64,000 nucleotides of DNA, taken from positions 620,001 through 684,000 of the forward strand of contig CM016929.1 in NCBI GenBank assembly GCA_006247105.1, written 5' to 3'. The notes beneath the pieces were generated by a model. The model did no database searches and was not told the origin of the DNA. It saw only the letters and a list, made by a program, of their open reading frames with translations. Origin of the DNA: Giardia muris. Taxonomy: Eukaryota; Fornicata; Diplomonadida; Hexamitidae. This document shows, piece after piece, positions 30,116 through 37,749 of the stretch. The stretch's first letter is position 1. Each line of letters starts with the position of its first letter. A program made the position numbers and the translations under genes.

Positions 30116-31528
30116 CTAGAGGTACACCTTGACGGTGCTCTCGACGGGAGTCCTGCAGAGCGGGCACGATTGGCCCTTAAGCTTACCCGAACAGCCAGAG
30201 CAGGCACAGAGGTGGCCACAGGGCTGGAGAAGTGTGTCCTTCGGATTCGTGAGGCAGATGACACAGGTCATCCCCTCTGGAAGGCTCCTGGACGAGGAGA
30301 GCTCCCTGACGCCTCTTCGGTTGGCTGCTCCAGGAGTCGGGGGAGGGATTCGTTCCAAGCCCTCGTACTCGAGGAGCTCGTGGACTCTGGTGAAGTCACC
30401 TCCCCTTGAACTATTCTTTGCATGCCATTGAGCATTGTGACCTTTAGAATCCTTTAGTCTTTGTTCATAAGGGAGAAGGAGTTCAACGACCTCGGGGCGG
30501 TTGTAGTGAGCTGCGAGCATGAGAGCCGTGGTTCCGGGTGGAAAGGTAAATGTATTGCCATTCAAGGTGAACTTTCGCTCTTCCATCAACTGTTTCCTGG
30601 CCTCAGATAGAAGGGGTTGAACGCAGCTTGTGTGACCTTTGATAGCGACCCTCATCAGCGCAGTCTCCCCATTTCTACTCTGCTTCCCGAGCTCCCTGTT
30701 AAGAAGGGGGATGCAATTGGCATGGCCATATTCTGCAGCCAGCATCAATGCGGTCCGGCCGTACTTACCCCTTATTCCAATCTCCTCTTCGAGATGAGCT
30801 ACACAATTGGCATGCCCCTGTCTTACAGCCTTCATCAGAGCTGTCTCACCATCCTTGTCCTTCTTCCCAATCTCATCCCTGAGTAGGGGGATGCAGCTAG
30901 TGTGGCCATTCCAGGCTGCCAACATCAGAGCTGTCATTCCATTCGAATCCTGATAACCCGCATGGCTCACGTACTTCTTAACTCCCTCAACGTCTCCAAC
31001 TGTTGCAAATGCTTGGAGGAAGGCTGGTCCTTTTGGCGGGGGAGGAGCACGTTCTGAGCCCTCATACTTGAGGAGCTGACGGACTCGGGTGAAATCACCT
31101 ATCTTTGTGTCGCTGTTTGCATGCCATTGGGCTGTATGGCCCTTGGAATCAGTCATTCCCTGTTCGTATAGGAGGAGGAGCTCAACGATATCGGGGTAGT
31201 TTTCGTGGGTTGCGAGCATGAGGGCGGTTGTTCCGGAGGGAAAATCATTCCATTCTTTTGTTGTCTTCTTTCCCGTCTCGGAGAGAAGGAGTTGAACGCA
31301 GTTTGTCTTCCCATTACGGGCAGCCAGCATCAATGCAGTCCATCCCCAGTTGTCCCGCGTCCCAATCTCCTTCCTCAAGAGGGGAATGCAGTTGGCGCGG
31401 CCATTAATTGCGGCATACATCAGGGCCGTCCAACCATTTTCGTCCTTCTTTCCAGCCTGATTGAGGTTCCTTTTAACGGCTTCGAGGTCTCCTCTTCCGG
31501 CCGCCTCCATCAAAGCAGTAACGGACAT
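30116..31528 (-). CDS. ankyrin-repeat protein with C-terminal RING finger
   Basis: 470 residues from the ATG at 31528. Two ankyrin blocks (residues 1-150 and about 170-370) contain repeats such as TALMYAAINGRANCIPLLRK and TALMLAAEYGHANCIPLLNR; each block closes with a KGHTAQWHAN-type segment and a DFTRV..LL.YEG cap, so the protein arose by internal duplication. A C3HC4 RING lies at about residues 418-460 (CVICLTNPKDTLLQPCGHL, ACSGCSGKL, CPLCRTPV). RING plus ankyrin is a known eukaryotic E3 ubiquitin-ligase layout, and a ubiquitin ligase that selects substrates by its ankyrin face is the natural reading, though unproven. It is the intact reference copy for the broken genes at 22588-23600 and 32826-33215 and shares its N-terminus and promoter flank with the gene at 23936. 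Confidence 0.9.
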   Translation of the reverse strand: MSVTALMEAAGRGDLEAVKRNLNQAGKKDENGWTALMYAAINGRANCIPLLRKEIGTRDNWGWTALMLAARNGKTNCVQLLLSETGKKTTKEWNDFPSGTTALMLATHENYPDIVELLLLYEQGMTDSKGHTAQWHANSDTKIGDFTRVRQLLKYEGSERAPPPPKGPAFLQAFATVGDVEGVKKYVSHAGYQDSNGMTALMLAAWNGHTSCIPLLRDEIGKKDKDGETALMKAVRQGHANCVAHLEEEIGIRGKYGRTALMLAAEYGHANCIPLLNRELGKQSRNGETALMRVAIKGHTSCVQPLLSEARKQLMEERKFTLNGNTFTFPPGTTALMLAAHYNRPEVVELLLPYEQRLKDSKGHNAQWHAKNSSRGGDFTRVHELLEYEGLERIPPPTPGAANRRGVRELSSSRSLPEGMTCVICLTNPKDTLLQPCGHLCACSGCSGKLKGQSCPLCRTPVESTVKVYL

Positions 31529-31706
31529 TTTTGAACATCAGATATCCACTCTCTTCGGACTGAAGCTCCCCCTCCCCGCCCATCCGACACTCTGGGCATC
31601 CAACCACTACCAACGACCTGCCCCGAGGACGGGAGGCCCACAGCTCTCCTCGGGGTGCTCTTATCCCTGGATGAGCTCCCACTGGTCATCGGTCTCCCCT
31701 TATAGC
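31529..31706 (-). repeat. 5' flank shared with the ankyrin gene at 23936 (inverted copy B)
   Basis: Reverse complement of this stretch is nearly identical to 23764-23935, from the CTATAAGGGGAGACCGATGA block to past GGTAGTGGTTGGATGCCCAG. The copies differ most in the 50 bases nearest the ATG, although both end TTCAAAA before ATG. Probable promoter-bearing duplicate. Confidence 0.75.
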
Positions 31707-31999
31707 TCCCCACCCACTCAATGGCAGGGTGAAGAGCCTTCCGGCCCCTCCAGATAGGCGTGGGTCCAAGCTGGCTGACGTGCAACTCGCATCCAGACTC
31801 AGAAGGGAGACGCCCCCGACTTATGGTCGTCCTCTCTCCCTGGCCGTTGGGGAGGGACACGTCCCATCTCTGCCAACGAGGAGCCGGAGTCGTCCAATGT
31901 GGGCGGGCTCACGGCCTGGGACGACAACGAGCCGTCCTGCACCAGAGGACCGCCTGGGGCTGCTGACGTGCAGTCGTGGCCTTAAAGGGGCCGAGCACC
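31707..31999. other. short gene-free stretch
   Basis: About 290 bases upstream of the minus-strand ankyrin gene with no supported feature beyond the flank duplication. Confidence 0.3.
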
Positions 32000-32640
32000 C
32001 TAATGTGGGGTCATCGGACACATGCCTGGCATCGGGCTACTCACGGCAGTCACGAAGCCATCCGGGCCCGTCTCCAGCCCAGGAAGGTCTGGAGTGCGAT
32101 CAGGGTTGATACCCCGGTCACAGTCCTCGTTCTGACTGCGTCGACCTCCTTCTGAAGGTGTAGCATGAATCCAGGAAAGAGAGCCGTCCTTCGGTGCAAG
32201 AAGCTCAAGGATCGACAGCAGTGGGGTCTGATCGATACCCCGGAGACGAGTACGACCGGTCTCCACAAGGTTGAGGGCCTCGCTCTGCAGTGCCTGGAAC
32301 CCGGAAGAGGTCCCCGTGAGGCGGGACGACTTCGAGCAGATCTCCGACGCCCACGTGGTCGACGGCCCCCTTTTGTCTTTGTGCACGGGAATCTCACGGT
32401 ACATGCTGCTTGGCAGGCCAACGAGGACTGGGAAGTCTGCTGATGCGAAGAGAACAGGGCCGGGACGAGGACGACAAGGTGCTGGGGACTCTTCTCCTTC
32501 AGCTCGTTACCAGACGGGATGTGCTCGTAGAAGGAGAGCGAGTCCGATCCCTGAGCAGTGACGAGCGGCCTCCACGGCTTTGAGGGTGCTCCGGGGAAGG
32601 CTTTTGTACCTCTCCAACGATCTCGTCGTGGCGGAGAACG
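32000..32640 (-). pseudogene. decayed gene, family unknown
   Basis: Two overlapping minus-strand frames give consecutive protein-like pieces: SLSFYEHIPSGNELKEKSPQ and HLVVLVPALF near 32.5 kb, then in the other phase MYREIPVHKDKRGPSTTWAS, LQSEALNLVETGRTRLRGID and PLLSILELLAPKDGSLSW down to about 32.16 kb. A frame change near 32.42-32.44 kb joins them. I do not recognise the family. No intact ATG-to-stop gene covers it. Confidence 0.45.
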
Positions 32641-32825
32641 CAATATGATCGGGGTGGGCGGATCAGAGAGGCCTGATAGGACCTATCCCGAGGAGAGCAG
32701 AGACAGGTAGAAGGACTCCTCCTTCTCAACGAGAGAGGACAAGGGGGATGGCTATCTGAGTGGGAACAGGGACGGGATGGTGTCTATCCTTCCTGTCATC
32801 TCCTCCATTGTGCAAGGAGTCCTCA

Positions 32826-33215
32826 CGTCTGGCTAGTACGTCCTGTCCCACAACGACCTCCTCCCCTTCCACCTGCACCCGAACCACCAACCGAGGAAGC
32901 CCCCGAGACCCCCCAGCACCAGCAGGACGGCGATGACGATCCCCGCAATGGCACCCCCCGAGAGCCCCGAGAAGGACGAAGAAGACTCCGATACGCTGTC
33001 GAGAGCACAGAGGGTGCAGATGCATGTGTGCTTGCAGGACAAGAAAGTGTGTCCTTCGGACTCAAGAGGTAGACAATACAAGCCAGTGCATCTGGAAGGC
33101 CCTTTCCTGTCTCAGCGTGTGCATCCTTGAGAGAGGCAAGCTGGCTTTGAAGAGAGCTATTCTTGACAGGGGATTTGTTGACACACTTCTGATCAAGTAG
33201 TTCAGAGTTCGGCAA
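32826..33215 (-). pseudogene. RING-finger/VSP-anchor chimera
   Basis: One minus-strand frame (from 33215) gives a coiled-coil piece (SSLQSQLASLKDAHAETG) and the first half of a RING (DALACIVYLLSPKDT), in which the second cysteine is Tyr. The next phase continues TFLSCKHTCICTLCALDSVS and passes directly into [31 protein letters not shown] and the anchor end, here CRWK instead of CRGK, with the usual stop lost and a further GRRSLWDRTY. Thus an ankyrin/RING-family gene has been joined to a VSP membrane anchor. A frameshift in the RING and the altered tail mark it as non-functional in its present form. Confidence 0.65.
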
Positions 33216-33359
33216 GAGAATACGTTCCGTGACCTCGTTCTCGTTGAGTCCACATATTCAGATGAAGTATTCCATGCGTGTTTGCGTGTCACTTGGCCGT
33301 GTAATCTTTGGAATCTGTTCTTCTTCGTTGGGTGAGAACGATGAGATGATTTCGAGACA

Positions 33360-33682
33360 GCTCCATCAGACTGCGATCAGGAGGCCGTCCCAGGAAGGAG
33401 AGACCTCGTTGTCTGCCTTCCTGTCACCATTGGTACGAGTCGTCTGTCACATCCTCAACTCTTTCCTGATAGGCTTGATCCCCTCATCCCTATCCTGGAG
33501 AGGCTGGAGGTCGTTACGACGAATATCGCCAAGGTCGTCCGTCTTCTCTAGATTCAGACGAACCTCCATACCTCAACTTCCGCTATTACGTCCCGATCCC
33601 CGGGAGTACCGTCCAGGCGGTCTACGACGAATTCGTGAAGAACCCGGAGCTCGTTCCCGGGTGCTGCCCTCGCATCAAGTTC
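33360..33682 (+). pseudogene. coding-like stretch upstream of the RRM-like gene, frame-shifted
   Basis: A plus-strand phase reads RDLVVCLPVTIGTSRLSHPQ, then LDPLIPILERLEVVTTNIAK and VVRLL before a TAG at about 33555. The phase one base back continues DSDEPPYLNFRYYVPIPGST and VQAVYDEFVKNPELVPG straight into the RRM-like gene. The protein quality on both sides is good, so the region seems to be the 5' part of a longer gene broken by a one-base shift. Possibilities: a true pseudogene, a sequencing error, or a recoding site. Confidence 0.5.
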
Positions 33683-34114
33683 ATGAACCCCGAGAAGATG
33701 AAGAAGAATGGGAAGAAGAGCGCGTCCACCAAGAAGAGGAGTCCTACTCAGAAGCCTGGTGCCCCAGTTGTGTCCGATAAGAAGAAGGATGCATCGAAGG
33801 GCGCCAAGAAGGATTCGAAGCCCAAGTCTGAGGATGTTTCCAAGAAGAGGACTGATAAGCCGGCGAGACACCCGTGTACTATCAAGATCTCAAGCTTCCC
33901 TCCCGGAATTGCCTTCGATAACATCATTGCTGCACTCACGGACCAGTCCTCTGACGCCAAGAGGATGATTAGCGAGTCGAAGACCCGTAGTTCGAGGGAT
34001 GGGCTATCCGCAAACATCTTTTGTTCTGAGGAGAACTTCTCTCAACTCAAGACTATCTTCGAGGCCTTGACGATCAATGGCTCGAAGCTTGAGATCGAGA
34101 CCAAGAAGGACTAG
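33683..34114 (+). CDS. Lys-rich protein with RRM-like C-terminal domain
   Basis: 143 residues if the first in-frame ATG (33683) is used; the coding-like phase continues upstream without an ATG, so the gene may be longer. A highly basic region (about 50 residues with KKKD, KKDSK, KKR runs) precedes a domain with an RRM order: strand TIKISSFPPGIAF, helix DNIIAALTD, and later LSANIFCSEENFSQLKTIFE followed by NGSKLEIETKKD. RNA binding is suggested but the RNP1 aromatic residues are not clear. An AGTAAA signal follows the stop at once. Confidence 0.55.
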   Translation: MNPEKMKKNGKKSASTKKRSPTQKPGAPVVSDKKKDASKGAKKDSKPKSEDVSKKRTDKPARHPCTIKISSFPPGIAFDNIIAALTDQSSDAKRMISESKTRSSRDGLSANIFCSEENFSQLKTIFEALTINGSKLEIETKKD

Positions 34115-34120
34115 AGTAAA
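34115..34120 (+). terminator. AGTAAA polyadenylation motif
   Basis: AGTAAA starts one base after the TAG stop at 34112-34114, matching the Giardia AGTRAA signal and the usual very short 3' UTR. Confidence 0.6.
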
Positions 34121-34334
34121 GAGGCCTTCACTTCCCGCTACGGGCACTGACGCAACACATCTGGCGATTGCATTGGTGACCCTGACAGTTGTTTGCGCTG
34201 AGTATCTCTTCAGATCCGAGGCAGTATCAGAGTACGGGGAAGTAACGAGAAGACTACCGGGGGGATAGCTCAGAACCAAACTTCCCCCAAAGGAGCATAA
34301 GGGAAAGCGATCCACGGGGAGTGCTACCTCTGGC

Positions 34335-37300
34335 TTAATCGAGAACAGTGTCGATCTGAACGGTTCTACTGACTACTACTATGTCCTCAGGATAGGAAAG
34401 GGCGATCTCGACATTGACATCTTCGAGCTCTGCTCTCTCCACGTGACTCAAGGTCATCGGGGTCGTGTTTGCCTGATGTCCTGTTAATCGATATGGTTCC
34501 ATAAGTCCAACTGTATCAAAGTAGTTCCCAGATCTGAAGGTGACCGTCTGAGGCTTGTTTGATGCATCAACTGTCACTAGGTACTTCGGTCTAAGAGCCC
34601 CAGCGATAAGATAGAAGAGGATGGCGCACTTTGGTCTCAAGCTCACACGTGAGTTGACGGAGATGAAGAACAGAAGAGAAGCTATAGAGGCAAGTCGGGG
34701 GATGCTCACTGCTCGATTGTAGCTGTGAGAAACGCTGATGTGCATGAGACCGCGTCCACAATGAAGAAGCCCAAGAGATATCTTAGCCGCCAGGATCGGT
34801 GCATCAGTCGTATCGGACGAAGCACGGAGCCCACCCTTGAGCTCGAGTAGTTGTCGGAGGCTCTGGGCAATGCGGGAGTTGCAAGACCCGCATCCGATTA
34901 GACCCAGTGCTAATATCGAGTTGAAGGCAAGGGTGTCGTCTGAGAGTGTGGCGATGCGGTAAAGCATATCGGTTAGCTCTGGAGTTGGGGAAGAGAGGTT
35001 CATGAGGGCCAAGGCCAGAGGGCACGCACGCTTAGCATAGACGGAGCCGTAGACCAGGATCTTGTTGATCAATCGCATCACCATTGGACGACACACTGAG
35101 TCATTACCTGCGATGAGGCCGAGCCCGATGATCAGGATGCAGACTGGGTCTAAGTTCTCGCCGGGCCAGAGAGTGAAGTTCACGTTTGGAAGCTGGATAG
35201 GGACGCCCGTGTCTGCTGCGAAATCGTCGACTCCCATGGTACTTGTGCGGCGTGGCTGCTGACTGGAGAAGCCTGGAGTATACTTGTTGAGGTTAACCGT
35301 TTCTTCGGCTGCAACACGGCCAGAGATCGCTTCATAGACGGCCTTCATCGTCTCACTAAGAACTCTTTCATTGCCAGTGAAGGCGTACGCACAGACGGTC
35401 ACGATGGCCTGGATGTATGCGGCGAGATGGATCTGTTCTTCTTCCGAAGGGATCGGCATGGGTTCAGAGGCGCTATCGGGAATCGTGATGGAGCGAAGAT
35501 TTGGCATAATACCATCAATGAACGTCTTCATGCGCTGGCGTCCTTGTTCTGTCCATCCAGCCCCGAGAAAGATGATTCCAAGCGCGATGGGTTTCAACGG
35601 GAAGAAACGAAGCGCACGCTGGGTCTTTGTATTCCCAGCAATAACGCGAAGGATGAGAAAAGCCGTATCTAGGTCTGCAGACCCTGCCATGATGAGACCA
35701 AGGGCCAAGCAGCCGTTGCATCGTGGGTTCTTCTCGAGGATAGAAATACTTTTGTGGACATGTGTTGAAGAGAGGAGGAGCCGCTGCTTTATAAGCTCAA
35801 CTGCGACAGGGTTACGTGTCCCAAGGTAGGCCATCCCAATCCCAAGGACAGCAAAGGCTTGTGCAGTGTTGTAGAACTCGGCGTCATTATTCGCGGGGCG
35901 ATCCATGGATAGCGGATGGTGATCATGGAGGATGAACTCGTAGACTCTATTAGTGTTTTGAGCGGTAAGTACTCGCTTGAGGTCATCCGAGGTTGGATGA
36001 GGTTGAGGAGTCGTCGGGGCATCAGAGGCTGCTGCAGGAGGCTTCTGGAAGCGGAGCTCGTTGCGAAGGACCTGGCAACTGGGCCGGAAATACTGCTCAA
36101 AGACGAATGGTTTTCCAGAGTCAATGAAATACGGGTTGAAGACGGGTCCAAGGATACGGAGGATCGGGTGGATTTCGCTTGTGTCATGAGTTCCAGAGGC
36201 CGAGATCCCCATAGCGAGGAGAGCACCCATCCGAACCCAATGATTCGATGAGGACAAGTAACGAGCTATCACGTTAAAGGCAGGGCCCGCCCCATGCGCC
36301 TGGCCTAGATAGATAACGCCCAACGACGCTGCCCCAAGGGCACGAGTAAGATCGCTCATCGTCTTCCCTTGAGTCAGTAAGTAAAAGCCCTCTGGCTTCT
36401 TGGTTCGACGGTTAGAGGCGATAGTATCACCACCTTCTTCGGTCGCCAGGTGCTCTTCATCAGGCCCGTGCATTATCCCACCCTCATCCAAGGCGATCGC
36501 ACCACCAGCCGTGGCCTGCTTCTTGACGTACTGACGATGTGAGGCAAGCAGCTTATCGCTCCCCATCCCGGCATTAGCGAACGCATTGAGGAAGAAGTCC
36601 CCAATTACTAGGAGCATTTGATCGAGAGAGTTCCAAGGGACACTGATCTTGTCCTTTTGCAGAATCTCGGTAACCGAGCGGGGGATGGTGAGATCGACCT
36701 TCCCGGCAAGGCGTAGCAGGTGGTTTGCCGCTTCATGGTTACAGGAGACCCGGTACAGCTCGTCTGTCTGAGTCTCAAGTGCCTCATCGTCATCGCGGAA
36801 GGTGCTGGTGTTAAGGAGCGCCCGTCGATAGTCATCCCGCGTGAAGAAGGCCGAGCAGCCGTTATACGCGACAAGGTATGCCATTTGTAGGAGGTTCGAG
36901 ATGCGCAGTTCGGAATGCAAAAGGGCGTGCGCCGCCTCATAGTTCTGGGCCGTGAGGTGCAGCAGGAACGCATCGCACCTCAGGCCGATGGATGTGTAGA
37001 CTTCGGCCAGTACTGTGGTGACTTGGCCACCATCGAGTCCAAGATCCTCAGAATATTGTATGAGCTGATGGACATACTCTCCGACCCCCTTCGCTGACGC
37101 CTTTGTTATGACTGTAAGCAGTGCCTCCTTATCAGTTAGGAGCTTGGCCTCGACGATGCAGTCCAATGCTTCAGGGACGAAGCTATGGCTCATCAGTAGG
37201 GTCACGCACCGCAGTACACATTGACGAGCATGTGCGTTGTCGATCGCCTCACCCAGCTTCCAATCCGGAAGAGTCGTCTTTGTTTCGGTTGGAGAGATGT

Positions 37301-37712
37301 ATCGGCCGTAGAATTGAGAAAAGTAGTTGGACGCGCTTTTCAGTACGTCGACTGCCCAGGTCGTGGACCCTTGTTCAAAGCATGCGAGGAAGATCGTCCC
37401 AAACCGAACCAGGAAGTCTGACGAATCAGTCCGATATAGCATGAGGGCACGAAGCAGTAGGAGGCCCAAGGCGTCGTTGGGATGAGCATCGTAGAGCTCT
37501 GTAAGCAACGATATGTGTGGTTCGATGAGGCGGAGCGCTAAGGGGAGCCCAGTTGCAGAGTGACTCTGGTCCTCAAAAAGACTTCCGAGATGCTCGACCG
37601 CCTGGGTGATATCAGCCTCGCGGTTCATCGAGACCGCTCGCTCCAGCCGATCGCAAGCGGCTTGTAGGGCGATAGCCATCTCCTTGTGTGGATCCGGACG
37701 ACTCACTTCCAT
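34335..37712 (-). CDS. RPN1: 26S proteasome regulatory particle base subunit RPN1 (PSMD2)
   Basis: 1125 residues from the ATG at 37712, which follows AACAAAAACGAA and lies 37 bases from the MCM5 stop; the longer frame would overlap MCM5. Proteasome/cyclosome (PC) repeats are visible, for example ALGAASLGVIYLGQAHG, LGIGMAYLGTRNPVAVELI and LGLGLIAGN-type units. The C-terminus is diagnostic for RPN1 rather than RPN2: ACPLALALMNLSSPTPE, NSILALGLIGCGSCNSRIAQ, LGLLHCGRG, LRPKYLVTVDASNKPQTV and HVERAELEDVN, matching PSMD2's PRMLVTFDEELRPLPV and HGERAEL. RPN1 is the scaffold in the 19S base that binds ubiquitin receptors, shuttle factors and Ubp6. It is longer than yeast RPN1 by about 130 residues, with acidic and Pro-rich inserts near residues 580-620. 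Confidence 0.9.
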   Translation of the reverse strand: MEVSRPDPHKEMAIALQAACDRLERAVSMNREADITQAVEHLGSLFEDQSHSATGLPLALRLIEPHISLLTELYDAHPNDALGLLLLRALMLYRTDSSDFLVRFGTIFLACFEQGSTTWAVDVLKSASNYFSQFYGRYISPTETKTTLPDWKLGEAIDNAHARQCVLRCVTLLMSHSFVPEALDCIVEAKLLTDKEALLTVITKASAKGVGEYVHQLIQYSEDLGLDGGQVTTVLAEVYTSIGLRCDAFLLHLTAQNYEAAHALLHSELRISNLLQMAYLVAYNGCSAFFTRDDYRRALLNTSTFRDDDEALETQTDELYRVSCNHEAANHLLRLAGKVDLTIPRSVTEILQKDKISVPWNSLDQMLLVIGDFFLNAFANAGMGSDKLLASHRQYVKKQATAGGAIALDEGGIMHGPDEEHLATEEGGDTIASNRRTKKPEGFYLLTQGKTMSDLTRALGAASLGVIYLGQAHGAGPAFNVIARYLSSSNHWVRMGALLAMGISASGTHDTSEIHPILRILGPVFNPYFIDSGKPFVFEQYFRPSCQVLRNELRFQKPPAAASDAPTTPQPHPTSDDLKRVLTAQNTNRVYEFILHDHHPLSMDRPANNDAEFYNTAQAFAVLGIGMAYLGTRNPVAVELIKQRLLLSSTHVHKSISILEKNPRCNGCLALGLIMAGSADLDTAFLILRVIAGNTKTQRALRFFPLKPIALGIIFLGAGWTEQGRQRMKTFIDGIMPNLRSITIPDSASEPMPIPSEEEQIHLAAYIQAIVTVCAYAFTGNERVLSETMKAVYEAISGRVAAEETVNLNKYTPGFSSQQPRRTSTMGVDDFAADTGVPIQLPNVNFTLWPGENLDPVCILIIGLGLIAGNDSVCRPMVMRLINKILVYGSVYAKRACPLALALMNLSSPTPELTDMLYRIATLSDDTLAFNSILALGLIGCGSCNSRIAQSLRQLLELKGGLRASSDTTDAPILAAKISLGLLHCGRGLMHISVSHSYNRAVSIPRLASIASLLFFISVNSRVSLRPKCAILFYLIAGALRPKYLVTVDASNKPQTVTFRSGNYFDTVGLMEPYRLTGHQANTTPMTLSHVERAELEDVNVEIALSYPEDIVVVSRTVQIDTVLD

Positions 37713-37749
37713 TTCGTTTTTGTTAGTCGACACGAGCAGTATAGGTAAT

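Noticed and set aside
33540..33570. Intron explaining the frame break before the RRM-like gene
   Set aside because: No Giardia-type 5' splice site (GTATGT or CTATGT) and no branch/3' site of the CT[AG]ACACACAG type is visible nearby.
34258..34330. tRNA-like start GGGGGATAGCTCAG on the plus strand
   Set aside because: No matching acceptor strand at the right distance, no TTCRA loop and no anticodon arm could be found; only the first 14 bases resemble a tRNA.
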